From assembly GCF_041949975.1 (NCBI RefSeq), contig NZ_JBHFQG010000028.1:1-49239 (forward strand): a stretch of DNA of 49,239 bases. The letters are read 5' to 3'. The stretch comes from Alteribacillus sp041949975 (lineage in GTDB: Bacteria; Bacillota; Bacilli; Bacillales; Marinococcaceae). A model generated the notes under the pieces. The model ran no database searches. It saw only the letters and a program-made list of their open reading frames with translations, and was not told where the DNA came from. This document shows, in pieces, positions 35,520 to 46,200 of this stretch (within the stretch, counting starts at the first letter, position 1; each line of letters opens with the position of its first letter). The translations under genes were made by a program, and so were the position numbers.

Positions 35520-37892
35520 TTGAGTAGAGAAAAGCTTTCAGAAAGAGATGTATGTACAAAATATATCACCCCTGCTATTACAAATTCAGGTTGGGATCTT
35601 CACCGTCAAATTCGTGAAGAAGTGTCGTTTACAAATGGGCGTGTCGTTGCAAAAGGCAGTGTATATACACGTAAAAAGTCAAAACGTGCGGATTATATCC
35701 TATATTATAAGCCTAATATCCCCATTGCCATTGTTGAAGCAAAAGATATGAAACACTCAGTTGGTTCAGGTATGCAACAAGCATTAGAATACGCTGAAAT
35801 GTTGGATATTCCTTTTGTGTTTAGCACGAATGGTAAAGGGTTTTTGTTTCATGATCGGACCGGCAATAACGAGGTTGTTGAGCAAGAATTAGCAATGAAT
35901 CAGTTCCCTTCACCGGAAGAGCTGTGGAAGAAATATCGAGAATGGAAAGGGTTAAGCTCCCAGGAGGAAAAGGTTTTTACATATGACTATTATGTCGATG
36001 GGAGTGGAAAAGAGCCACGATATTACCAACGAGTCGCAATCAATCGAACAGTCGAGGCTGTTGCTAAAGGGCAAGATCGTCTTTTGCTTGTCATGGCGAC
36101 TGGAACAGGAAAAACTTATACAGCCTTTCAGATTATTTGGCGGTTGTGGAAGTCAAAGAAGAAGAAAAGAATTTTGTTTTTGGCTGATCGGAATATACTT
36201 GTTGATCAAACGAAGACCAATGATTTTAAACCTTTTGGAGATAAGATGACCAAAATTGAAAAACGTACTGTAAATAAAGCATACGAGATATATCTCGCTT
36301 TGTATCAAGGCGTATCCGGGGTAGAGGAAGATAAAAATATATACCGCCAGTTTTCTCCGGACTTTTTTGACTTGATCGTTATTGATGAGTGCCATCGGGG
36401 CAGCGCTGCTGAGGATTCATCTTGGAGGGAGATCTTAGAATACTTTTCCTCTGCGACACAGATTGGGCTTACAGCGACACCAAAAGAGACCAAGGATGTT
36501 TCAAACATTGATTATTTTGGTGAGCCTATTTACACATATAGCCTGAAGCAAGGAATTGATGATGGTTTCCTAGCTCCTTATCGTGTGATTCGTTATACAT
36601 TGGATAAGGATGTTGAAGGATGGCGTCCTGAAAAGGGTCAAACCGATACGTATGGGTATGAAATCGAGGATCGGATTTACAATCAAAAGGACTTTGATCG
36701 CCAGTTGATCATAGATGATCGAACAAAAACGATTGCTATGAAAGTTACTGAATATCTTAAAAATACAGATCCTTATCAAAAAACGATTATTTTTTGTGTT
36801 AATATAAATCATGCTGAGCGAATGCGTCAGGCAATGGTCAATGAAAATGCAGATATGGTTTCGGAAAATCGCAAATATATCATGCGTATTACTGGTGATG
36901 ATGAAGAAGGGAAGCGTGAACTGGACAATTTCATTCACCCAGATGAACCGTATCCTGTAATCGCAGTTACATCAAAGTTGATGACAACAGGGGTAGATGC
37001 ACAAACATGTAAGCTCATTATTCTCGATTCCAATATCAATTCGATGACCGAATTCAAGCAAATTATTGGTCGGGGTACTCGAATTAACGAAGAGTTTAGT
37101 AAATACTCGTTTACCATTATGGATTTTCGAAATGCAACTCGCTTATTTGCGGACCCAGCATTTGATGGACCACCTGAAAGTGTATACGAGCCTAGTGAAA
37201 ATGATCCTGCTACCCCACCTGAAGACGAAGAAGATCGTGATGAACATGGTGTTAAAGGCTTTCCTCAAGGTGAACACGATGAAGGTTGGGGAGACGACGA
37301 CTGGTCTAGGGATGAAGAAGTGAATGAAAAACCTCAAGTTTATACCGTAGACGATGTGAAAGTAAAGGTACTCAATGAGCGAGTTCAGTATATTGGGGAA
37401 GATGGGAAATTAATCACTGAGTCCTTAACCGATTATACTAAGAAAACCGTTCGAAAAGAGTTTTCATCACTCGATGATTTCCTTCGTAAATGGAAAAGCG
37501 CGGATAAAAAAGAAGCGATTATTCAAGAGTTATTAGAGCAAGGTGTATTACTGGATGCCTTACAAGAAGAGGTTGGCGAAGATATGGATCCATTCGATCT
37601 CATCTGCCATGTTGCCTTTGATCAGAAGCCATTAACCCGTAAGGAACGTGCACAGAATGTGAAAAAGCGAGACTATTTTACGAAATACGGTGAACAGGCA
37701 AGAAAAGTGTTAGAAGCTTTATTGAATAAATATGCTGACGCAGGTATTGAACATATTGAAGATATTCAAGTTTTAAAATTACCACCTTTTGATGAATATG
37801 GTTCTATGATAGAGATTGTTAAGATGTTTGGTGGAAAACAACAGTATCAAGAAGCCGTAAGAGAATTGGAACAAGAAATTTATACAGCTTAA
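35520..37892 (+). CDS. hsdR: type I restriction enzyme, HsdR subunit (EcoEI-like)
   Basis: 790 residues from a TTG start, eight bases after AAGGTGG. The N-terminal HSDR_N nuclease has D58 (RADYIL), E73 and K75 (VEAKD), the PD-(D/E)xK triad. The SF2 helicase follows: Walker A MATGTGKT (about 192-199), DECH (289-292), LTATPKET, GRGTRINEE. The last 200 residues match the EcoEI_R_C type, preceded by an acidic linker (PPEDEEDRDEHG). HsdR translocates DNA and cuts unmethylated foreign DNA in complex with HsdM and HsdS, whose genes follow directly. No broken motif is seen. Confidence 0.93.
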   Translation: MSREKLSERDVCTKYITPAITNSGWDLHRQIREEVSFTNGRVVAKGSVYTRKKSKRADYILYYKPNIPIAIVEAKDMKHSVGSGMQQALEYAEMLDIPFVFSTNGKGFLFHDRTGNNEVVEQELAMNQFPSPEELWKKYREWKGLSSQEEKVFTYDYYVDGSGKEPRYYQRVAINRTVEAVAKGQDRLLLVMATGTGKTYTAFQIIWRLWKSKKKKRILFLADRNILVDQTKTNDFKPFGDKMTKIEKRTVNKAYEIYLALYQGVSGVEEDKNIYRQFSPDFFDLIVIDECHRGSAAEDSSWREILEYFSSATQIGLTATPKETKDVSNIDYFGEPIYTYSLKQGIDDGFLAPYRVIRYTLDKDVEGWRPEKGQTDTYGYEIEDRIYNQKDFDRQLIIDDRTKTIAMKVTEYLKNTDPYQKTIIFCVNINHAERMRQAMVNENADMVSENRKYIMRITGDDEEGKRELDNFIHPDEPYPVIAVTSKLMTTGVDAQTCKLIILDSNINSMTEFKQIIGRGTRINEEFSKYSFTIMDFRNATRLFADPAFDGPPESVYEPSENDPATPPEDEEDRDEHGVKGFPQGEHDEGWGDDDWSRDEEVNEKPQVYTVDDVKVKVLNERVQYIGEDGKLITESLTDYTKKTVRKEFSSLDDFLRKWKSADKKEAIIQELLEQGVLLDALQEEVGEDMDPFDLICHVAFDQKPLTRKERAQNVKKRDYFTKYGEQARKVLEALLNKYADAGIEHIEDIQVLKLPPFDEYGSMIEIVKMFGGKQQYQEAVRELEQEIYTA

Positions 37893-37912
37893 ATAACTAG
37901 GAGAGGGTTCAT

Positions 37913-39355
37913 GTGAGTATTTCAAGTATTATTAAATCCATACAAGACATCATGCGTCAGGATGTCGGGGTTGATGGGGACGCACAGCGTATTGCCCAAC
38001 TCGTATGGATGATCTTTTTAAAGATATTTGACGATAAAGAAATGGAAATGGAATTAATCGAAGATGATTACCAATCCCCTATACCTGAGAACATTCGTTG
38101 GCGTAATTGGGCAGCTAATGATGAAGGGATGACGGGAGACGAGTTGCTTGATTTTATTAACAACGAATTGTTTCCGACCTTGAGAGAATTACCTAGTGTT
38201 CAAGAGGGATCTCGTGGCTTTATTGTAAGGGAAGTGTTTCAGGATTCGTATAATTATATGAAATCAGGTACACTGATGCGGCAAGTCGTAAACAAAATCA
38301 ATGAAATTGACTTTAATAGTTCGGAAGATCGTCACCTGTTTAATGATTTTTATGAAACCTTTTTAAAAGACTTACAGAGTGCCGGAAACGCAGGTGAATA
38401 TTATACACCACGTGCGGTTACTCAATTTATGGTTGATATGGTTAATCCTAAACTTGGCGAAACCGTTCTCGACCCTGCCAGTGGAACGGGTGGTTTTTTG
38501 ACGTCATCTTTAGAACATTTGAAGAAACAAGCTGATACAATTGATGATCGAAAAGCTATTACTGAGTCGATACTCGGTATAGAAAAGAAGCCGCTACCTC
38601 ATTTATTAGCGGTCACAAATTTAATTTTGCATGACGTTGAAATTCCAAAAATCAGACGAGATAACTCTTTATCTTATCCATTACGTGATATCCGCGCAAA
38701 AGATAAAGTGGAAATTATTGTAACCAACCCTCCGTTTGGAGGTGTTGAAGAAGATGGCATAGAAGTGAATTTTCCTTCAAATTTTCGAACGAAGGAAACA
38801 GCAGATCTTTTCATGGTATTGATTTTGACAAAATTAAAAGATAACGGTCGATGTGCGATTGTGTTGCCTGATGGATTTTTATTTGGAGAAGGGGTTAAAA
38901 CAAGATTAAAGGAACGTCTCCTTGAGGAGTGTAACCTCCATACCATTGTTCGTTTGCCAAATGGTGTATTTAATCCATATACGGGTATCCGGACAAATTT
39001 GTTATTCTTTGAAAAAGGAAAGCCAACGGAAGAAGTTTGGTATTTTGAACATCCTTATCCGGAAGGGCAAAAATCGTATTCAAAGACAAAACCTATTCGT
39101 ATAGAAGAATTTGATCGAGAAAAGCAGTGGTGGGACAACCGTGAAGAAAACGAATATGCGTGGAAAGTAACAATTGATGAGATAAAAGAAAAAGATTATA
39201 ACCTAGATATAAAAAATCCTTATTCTGAAGAACAAGAATGGTTATCCCCTGAAGAAACTTACTCACAGTACAAAGCTTCATTAGAGCAAGTTAAAGAAAC
39301 AAAGCAAAAGTTAGCTGATGAACTAGCGGAGATTATAGGTCGGGTGAAAGCATGA
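37913..39355 (+). CDS. hsdM: type I DNA methyltransferase, HsdM subunit
   Basis: 480 residues from a GTG start after TAGGAGAGGG, 20 bp downstream of hsdR. The N-terminal HsdM domain includes QRIAQLVWMIFLKIFDDKE. The methylase domain has GEYYTPRAVTQFM, the SAM-binding DPASGTGGFL (187-196) and the catalytic NPPFGG (272-277), the mark of an N6-adenine methylase. It protects host sites chosen by HsdS and is needed for restriction. Its TGA overlaps the ATG of hsdS. All key residues are present, so the system should be modification-competent. Confidence 0.95.
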   Translation: MSISSIIKSIQDIMRQDVGVDGDAQRIAQLVWMIFLKIFDDKEMEMELIEDDYQSPIPENIRWRNWAANDEGMTGDELLDFINNELFPTLRELPSVQEGSRGFIVREVFQDSYNYMKSGTLMRQVVNKINEIDFNSSEDRHLFNDFYETFLKDLQSAGNAGEYYTPRAVTQFMVDMVNPKLGETVLDPASGTGGFLTSSLEHLKKQADTIDDRKAITESILGIEKKPLPHLLAVTNLILHDVEIPKIRRDNSLSYPLRDIRAKDKVEIIVTNPPFGGVEEDGIEVNFPSNFRTKETADLFMVLILTKLKDNGRCAIVLPDGFLFGEGVKTRLKERLLEECNLHTIVRLPNGVFNPYTGIRTNLLFFEKGKPTEEVWYFEHPYPEGQKSYSKTKPIRIEEFDREKQWWDNREENEYAWKVTIDEIKEKDYNLDIKNPYSEEQEWLSPEETYSQYKASLEQVKETKQKLADELAEIIGRVKA

Positions 39356-41073
39356 AACATTTCATCGAACATTTCCAAGATGTCATACAGACAGAAGAAG
39401 ATGTAGAGCTTTTGAGAAAAAAAATTCTTGATTTAGCCGTTCGTGGACAGTTGGTAGAACAAGATCCAAATGATGAACCAGCTTCATCAATAATTAAACG
39501 AAATAAAAATGAAAAAGAGAAATTGATTAGAGCAAAGAAAATTCGAAAAATTAAACCACTACCCCCAATTAATTCAGAAGAAATCCCTTTTGATATCCCA
39601 AAAAGTTGGGAATGGGTTCGTTTGGATGAACTCTCTGCTCCTGCTAATAATTCTTTTGTTGATGGTCCATTCGGAAGTAACCTGAAAACATCAGATTATA
39701 CTCCTTTTGGGGTTAGACTTATCCAGCTTCAAAACATTAAAGAAGGATACTGGGATGATAGTAATAAAAAGTATATTTCTGTAGAGAAAGCTAATTCACT
39801 ATCTAGATGTTTGACTTATCCAGGAGACATTGCTATTGCGAAAATGGCTTATCCTGTAGCTAGAAGTTGTATTGTTCCAGCTTTGGAGAAACAATATATA
39901 TTAGTAGCAGACTGCATCAAATTAACAGTATTCCAACAAATACAAAAAGAATATGTATGTAACGTCTTAAATTCTATATTTTTTAAAAATCAAGCTGAAA
40001 ATGTTAGCACTGGGACTACACGAAAAAGAATAAGTTTAGGTAAACTTAAAAAGTTATTATTTCCTGTCCCACCAATAAATGAACAGAGACGAATAGTTGA
40101 TAAAGTGGATAAATTGTTCACATATTGCAATCTACTTGCATCAAACATTCGTCAAAAAAAAGAAAGATCTTCTTATTTAAATAAAAATGTGTTCACACGA
40201 ATTAAAGACTCGACTAACAAAGAAGTCGACCGTGATATTAGATTTACAATTGAACACATGGAAGATCTTTTACAAACAAAAGAACATGTTCAGTTATTAC
40301 GAAACAGTATTTTAAGCCTTGCTACACGAGGAAAGCTTGTAGAACAAGATCCAAATGATGAACCAGCGTCTGTTTTCCTTAAACGTATCAAGGAAGAAAA
40401 GGAACAGTTAATTAAAGAAAAGAAAATTAGAAAAACAATAGAAGCTCAACCAATTAAAGCTGAAGAAATACCATACAAAATACCAGATAATTGGGAGTGG
40501 GTTCGTCTATCCCAAATTGTTTATGTACTTGGTGGTTCAACCCCTCAAAAATCTAGGGCTGACTTTTGGAATAATGGTGACATTCTATGGGTATCCCCTA
40601 AAGACATGAAGTCAATGTATATAAAAGATTCTATTGACAAAATTACTTCAAAGGCATTAGAGCAAAGACCCCTTGCGTTAATCCCAAAAGAATCACTATT
40701 AATGGTTGTTAGAAGTGGAATTTTAAAAAGGACTATACCATTAGCTTTAACGCAAAAAAAATGTACCATTAACCAAGATATAAAGTCTTTAAATGTACCT
40801 GTAAAAAACGTTAATAAATATCTTTTTTGGCTATTAAAAGGTAATGAATCGAGAATTTTAGAAGAATGTGCTAAAAAGGGTACTACTGTCGATCGAATTA
40901 TTTTTGATGATTTAATGAAAATGTTATTCCCTATTCCTCCTTTAAAAGAACAAATGCGTATTATAAATAAAATAGAAGAATTAATGAATATCTGTGATAA
41001 ACTCGAACAACAAATTACATCAACAGAATATAAGAGCAATTTGTTTATGCGGTCTGTTTTACAAAAAATATAA
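39352..41073 (+). CDS. hsdS: type I specificity subunit HsdS
   Basis: 573 residues with two similar halves. Each starts with a conserved helical segment (DVELLRKKILDLAVRGQLVE and HVQLLRNSILSLATRGKLVE), then PSWEW/PDNWEW-type openings of target-recognition domains 1 (about 80-240) and 2 (about 375-550), each followed by a central or distal conserved helix (PPINEQRRIVDKVDKL and PPLKEQMRIINKIEEL). The two halves share a perfect 29-bp repeat in the same frame, so recombination could remove TRD1. The start overlaps hsdM as ATGA. It sets the bipartite DNA target, which cannot be read from sequence. Confidence 0.93.
   Translation: MKHFIEHFQDVIQTEEDVELLRKKILDLAVRGQLVEQDPNDEPASSIIKRNKNEKEKLIRAKKIRKIKPLPPINSEEIPFDIPKSWEWVRLDELSAPANNSFVDGPFGSNLKTSDYTPFGVRLIQLQNIKEGYWDDSNKKYISVEKANSLSRCLTYPGDIAIAKMAYPVARSCIVPALEKQYILVADCIKLTVFQQIQKEYVCNVLNSIFFKNQAENVSTGTTRKRISLGKLKKLLFPVPPINEQRRIVDKVDKLFTYCNLLASNIRQKKERSSYLNKNVFTRIKDSTNKEVDRDIRFTIEHMEDLLQTKEHVQLLRNSILSLATRGKLVEQDPNDEPASVFLKRIKEEKEQLIKEKKIRKTIEAQPIKAEEIPYKIPDNWEWVRLSQIVYVLGGSTPQKSRADFWNNGDILWVSPKDMKSMYIKDSIDKITSKALEQRPLALIPKESLLMVVRSGILKRTIPLALTQKKCTINQDIKSLNVPVKNVNKYLFWLLKGNESRILEECAKKGTTVDRIIFDDLMKMLFPIPPLKEQMRIINKIEELMNICDKLEQQITSTEYKSNLFMRSVLQKI
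39454..39482 (+). repeat. 29-bp direct repeat in hsdS, copy 1
   Basis: Codons 35 onward of hsdS. These 29 bases (GTAGAACAAGATCC to GAACCAGC) recur exactly at 40339-40367, 885 bases or 295 codons downstream in the same frame. Confidence 0.95.
40339..40367 (+). repeat. 29-bp direct repeat in hsdS, copy 2
   Basis: Exact copy of 39454-39482, starting at codon 330, just before the second target-recognition domain. Confidence 0.95.
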
Positions 41074-41095
41074 AACAGGGAGGTGAATGTAAAGC

Positions 41096-42943
41096 ATGAG
41101 TAAAATCGATGCTCAATCAAGAACTATACGTGAGCTTTTGAGTGGAACAAAATATGGGATTGATTATTACCAAAGGGAATATAAATGGGATACAAAAAAT
41201 ATACGGGAACTTCTTCAAGATCTAGAAACAAAGTTTCTTTCCAATCATCATTTGGAACATGAAAGAGAAGAAGTTCAACATTATGAAAATTATTTTCTAG
41301 GTTCAATTGTAATAAGTGAAAAGCAAAACCAAAAATTTATAATTGATGGTCAACAACGATTAACTTCTCTCACAATGCTTTTAATTTACTTACACAACTT
41401 GCAAATTGGTTTTTCGGATGAAAAAAAAGTAGATGTAAGTGACTTAATATTTTCAATAAAATTTGGAAAAAAGTCGTTTAATTTAAATGTTCCTGAACGT
41501 GATGACTGCGTTAACGCTTTATTTTCTGGTCAAGTGTATGACCCATCCGATCAGTCGGAATCCGTAAGAAATATTGTGTATCGATACAAAGATATAGAAG
41601 AAGAATTTCCTAATAGCTTAAAAGGTGATACATTACCGTATTTTATTGATTGGTTATTAGAAAAAGTTATTCTTGTTGAGATTGTTGCTCATTCAGATGA
41701 TGATGCGTATACCATATTTGAAACAATGAATGATCGAGGTTTAAGTTTGAACCAGACAGATATGCTTAAAGGTTATTTGTTAGCAAATATTAAAAATTCC
41801 AATGAAAAGGAAAAAGCTAATCAATTATGGAAGAGCAGAGTTCTTGAGTTAATTGAAATTGGAAAAGAAGAAGAAGTAGACTTCTTTAAAACGTGGTTAA
41901 GGGCTAAATATGCCCGTACCATTAGAGAACGTAAAAAGGGTGCCAAAAACCAAGATTTTGATAAAATAGGTACAGAATTTCATAAATGGGTAAGAGATAA
42001 TAAACAAAGTATTGGTTTAAACAATAGCTCTGATTTCCTACACTTTATAAAAGAACAGCTTGTATTCTTTTCAAAACAATATATTAAGATACGTAAAGCA
42101 GCCCAAAAACTTACAGCAAGTTTGGAAAGTGTTTATTATAATGCTCATAATAATTTTACTTTACAATATCCTTTACTCCTTGCACCATTACGACTAGAAG
42201 ATGATCAAAACACAGTTGATACAAAAATTCAGTTGGTTTCATATTATATTGATAATTTCATTGTTCGTAGAGCGGTTAATTTTCGAACATTAGGTTATTC
42301 ATCAATCGTTTATACAATGTTTAATCTTATGAAAGAGATTCGTGATTTAGATGTTATAAGCTTGTCATCGTTGCTTAAGAAAAAATTAGATGTGAATGAA
42401 ATGAAAGAAACAATTGATGGTGTAAAAGACTTTAGATTGCATCAACAAAATTATCGTTATGTTCGATATGTTTTAGCACGTATTACTCATTATATTGAAA
42501 ACCAAAGTGGGGTCGAATCTAATTTTGAAACGTACATTTCACGAAATATAAAAAAGCCTTTTGAAATTGAACATATCTGGGCTGATCAATATGAAAGGTA
42601 TAGTGATGAATTTGATTCACCAGAAGCTTTTATGGAATACAGAAATCGAATTGGAGGATTGCTTTTAATACCTAGAGGATTTAATCAAAGTTATGGTAAA
42701 AAGCCATACGAAGAAAAGGTATCAGCTTATTTTGGGCAAAACTTACTTGCACAGTCGTTAAATGGACAATGTTATCAAAACAATCCCTCTTTTTTAGCTT
42801 ATATTGAACGCAGTGGACTTCCTTTTAAGCCATATCCTCATTCATTTAAGAAAGAAGATCTAGATGAAAGGCAAGAACTCTATCGTTTAATTTGTCAGGA
42901 AATATGGAATCCATCAGGTTTAGAAGAAATTGTACAAATATAA
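41096..42943 (+). CDS. GmrSD-type DUF262-DUF1524 restriction protein
   Basis: 615 residues in one chain. The N-terminal DUF262 (GmrS-like) part has YYQREYKW (24-31) and the nucleotide-binding IDGQQRLTS (83-91), with FETMNDRGLSLNQTDMLKGY further on. The C-terminal DUF1524 (GmrD-like) part has IEHIW (491-495) and RNRIGGLLLIPRGFNQSYG, a His-Me finger nuclease. GmrSD enzymes cut phage DNA with modified cytosines (glucosylated hydroxymethyl-C) using nucleotides. GGGAGGTGA precedes the ATG, 22 bases after hsdS, so it is read with the type I operon and covers phages that evade it by base modification. A terminator follows. Confidence 0.9.
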   Translation: MSKIDAQSRTIRELLSGTKYGIDYYQREYKWDTKNIRELLQDLETKFLSNHHLEHEREEVQHYENYFLGSIVISEKQNQKFIIDGQQRLTSLTMLLIYLHNLQIGFSDEKKVDVSDLIFSIKFGKKSFNLNVPERDDCVNALFSGQVYDPSDQSESVRNIVYRYKDIEEEFPNSLKGDTLPYFIDWLLEKVILVEIVAHSDDDAYTIFETMNDRGLSLNQTDMLKGYLLANIKNSNEKEKANQLWKSRVLELIEIGKEEEVDFFKTWLRAKYARTIRERKKGAKNQDFDKIGTEFHKWVRDNKQSIGLNNSSDFLHFIKEQLVFFSKQYIKIRKAAQKLTASLESVYYNAHNNFTLQYPLLLAPLRLEDDQNTVDTKIQLVSYYIDNFIVRRAVNFRTLGYSSIVYTMFNLMKEIRDLDVISLSSLLKKKLDVNEMKETIDGVKDFRLHQQNYRYVRYVLARITHYIENQSGVESNFETYISRNIKKPFEIEHIWADQYERYSDEFDSPEAFMEYRNRIGGLLLIPRGFNQSYGKKPYEEKVSAYFGQNLLAQSLNGQCYQNNPSFLAYIERSGLPFKPYPHSFKKEDLDERQELYRLICQEIWNPSGLEEIVQI

Positions 42944-43050
42944 ATTTCACCTTCTTCACTAATATAAATAGTATTTGAAAGGTGACCGTATTATCTATCA
43001 TTAAAGAAGGATATTTTTTCTTTTGATCTCTAATGGTAAAATTCATATTA

Positions 43051-43079
43051 AAAAAAGGAGCCGTTTTGGCTCCTTTTTT
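43051..43079. terminator. bidirectional terminator after the hsd-GmrSD operon
   Basis: AAAAAAGGAGCC, GTTTT loop, GGCTCCTTTTTT: perfect stem with A and T runs on both sides. Confidence 0.92.
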
Positions 43080-43296
43080 AGCATTTTTGATGGAATTGGA
43101 TACTAAAGATCTATAACAAGTTTTTTCTAATTTGCTTGAGATTTTTTAATTTAAACAACGATGATAATTCTCAACAACAGGTTAAAATCCCCAACAAATA
43201 ATAAGAATGACAGGAAGGATTTTCATGTTTAGCTATTTATGTCATAATATTTATAATAGGAAAAAAGTAGCGAGTTCTTAAAAGAGTAGAACATAT
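43080..43296. promoter_or_regulatory. promoter region of the DUF4011 helicase gene
   Basis: No gene. A perfect TATAAT at 43252-43257 lies 40 bases before the start codon; the -35 position (TTAGCT) is poor. The ribosome binding site of the gene, AAAAGAG, is weak. Confidence 0.35.
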
Positions 43297-46200
43297 ATGA
43301 ACGATCAACGACTCGACAAAAAAATTGAACAATGGAAATCAAGGTTATTGGATTTAACAAAACGAAATCGGCTGTTAAACTTCAAATCTACAAATTCTAC
43401 ACTTAAGTTGGATGAAGATACTGATGTGGTTTTTAGGCAATTGTATAATAATGATTACATAAGAGTTAATACATTGGTCGAGTTAAATGAAGAAGCTAAA
43501 AAAATTACCCAATTGAAAATTAAAAAGTCCAGGGAAGATATTAGTGAAGAAGAGATAAATAAAATTGAAGATAATAATCTTGCCAGGGTGTATCAAAAAT
43601 TAGAAAAACAATTGAACAACATTCGTTTAAATGCGAAATCATCAATCGACGAAAAGGGTGTAAATACCCTTTATTTAGCTTGTGGTTTTTTAAATTGGAC
43701 TGAGGTTGATCATAGTAATGTTGTTTTAAAATCGCCAATTTTATTGCTCCCTGTGTCATTATCTCGTGAAACGGCAAGGGATCCGTACTACATTAACAGA
43801 TTGGATGATGAATTAATTTTAAATCCTGTCTTAGAGCAAAAAATGAAAGCTGATTTTGGTATTGAATTAACGCCCATTGAGGAATTAGCGGTTGATTTAG
43901 ACAATTATTCTGAAATTATTAGTCATTATAACCAAGAGTTAAATATTGAAGATAATTGGGAAATCAATGACGAATCCTATATTGGGCTTTTTTCTTTTAG
44001 TAAACTTGTTATGTATAAAGACTTTGAACAATATGAGGAAATCGTTAGAGAAAACCAATTTGTACAGCAATTAGCAGGTATTGAACAAGAAAAAGATATT
44101 TGCCTGCGGGAAAACATTCCTGATATAAAAGAATGTGATCGCGAATTGAAATCAGAGGAATCATTCCAAATTTTAGATGCAGATTCAAGTCAGCAAGAAG
44201 CTATTTTTGCAGCTAAAAATGGTGTAAGTTTTGTCATGCAAGGTCCGCCTGGAACAGGAAAAAGTCAAACCATAACAAATATAATTGCTGAGTTGCTTGC
44301 CCAAGAAAAAAAAGTTTTATTTGTTAGTGAAAAGCGAGCTGCCTTAGAGGTTGTAAAAAAGAAATTGGATGAACAAGGTTTATCAGATTATTCCCTTGAT
44401 TTACACAATCATAGCTCAAATAAAAAAGCAGTTTTAGAAGAATTAAAAAAATCATTCAATCAACAACCTTCACCATTTTATTTAAGTCACTCTTATTCTG
44501 AATTTGATCAAATCAAACAGGATTTAAATTATTACGTCGATGAATTACATCATAAGATATCTCCTTTGGAAAAGACGGCATACGAGATACATGGAGAACT
44601 TGCAAAATTAGATGATATTCCTGAGGTATTGTTTGATTTAGATAATATAAATTCTTATACTCAGGAAAAATTAAAAGTCACAACGAAAAAGATAAGAAGG
44701 TTACAAAAACAGAAAAAGAAAATAGGAGATTCTAAAAATCATCTTTGGCGAGGCACCATTTTAACTGAAACGGGATATGAGTTTGAAAGTAAAATAACCG
44801 CAATGTTTAGTCAATTAGCAGATAAATTACATCAATTAAATCACCAGCTAATAAGAACTTGCGAATTTATTGGTTATGACCATGACCTTTCACTTGCAGG
44901 CGTTGATCATTTGATTGATATTGGTCAAAAAATTGAAAATAAACCAGTTTTACCAACTCATTGGTTTAATAAAAAAGAAAAAGAGTCATTATATAATGCC
45001 AAAGAAAATATAGAAAATTATAAAGAAATTTTTAATACTTATTTTAAAATCCAAAATAGCATTTTGAAAGATTATGATCAGGGCATCTTAGAAGAAGATT
45101 TAAATAATATAAAAAATACATGTACAGAAAAGCATAAAAACACTCTTGCCGATTTCACCAATGATTTTGAACAAAGTTTTAATTTACTTCTTGATTTTGA
45201 ATCAGAGCTATTGCATTCTTTAAACTCATTAAAAGACAATTTTGAAAAAACAACAAATGATTTGAGCGAATTAGAAAGTTTATTGAATACTAATTTTAAT
45301 GGAATAACAAAAGAAAATGTTAAGGAACTATTCAATGTTTATGAAGGAATAAAAGATATCCCACGCCCTACAGGCTCATGGTTCAATTCAGATAATAATA
45401 ATAAATTAAGAAAAGAAATTGAAGAAAACAAAAAATTATTTAACGAATACTCTACCTTAAAAAGCAAAATTGATGAAAAATATCAAATTGAAATCATTGA
45501 TGAAGATTTAGAAGCGCTCTTAAACCGATACCAAAATGATTATTCGTCTTTTTTAAGAATACTTAAAAGTTCTTATAGAAATGACAATAGGTTTATTAAA
45601 AGCTTTCAAAAGGAAAAACAAAAAAGTTCATATTATGATACTATTCAAGATTTACGACTGCTTATGCGTGCCCAAAAAATGAGAAAACAAATTGATGATA
45701 AAAAAGATGATTTAGAAAATTTATTCGGATTTTGGTATAAAGGCGTTGATACTGATTGGGATACATTGAGAACAAATTTAGAAAGTATTTTATCTTTATC
45801 CTTGTATTTAGACAAAATTAATAAAAAAGAAATCTTTCAGCCATTTATAATAAGATTAGAAGAACAATCCTTAAAAAATTTCTATCAAATTATTAATGAC
45901 TTAAGCAATAATTACGATAATATTATCCAAGACTTAACATTTGTAAGAAATAACTTTTTACCTAATATTAATCAAATTGATCGAACAGATAATATTTTAA
46001 AAATCGGTCCTGACATAAACCAAATTTTAAAAACAACCGAAGAGATTCTAAATGCCAAAAACACTGTTACTAAATATAAAAAATCGAATGAATTAATGGC
46101 ATATGACTCTTTCGATAAATTATTTGATTTAGTGTCACAATTTAATCAACAAAAACAATTAATCAATAAAATGAGTAAAACTTTTTCTCTTTATTATGGG

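Noticed and set aside
40545..41120. 191-codon minus-strand frame opposite hsdS
   Set aside because: A shadow frame of hsdS without start signals.
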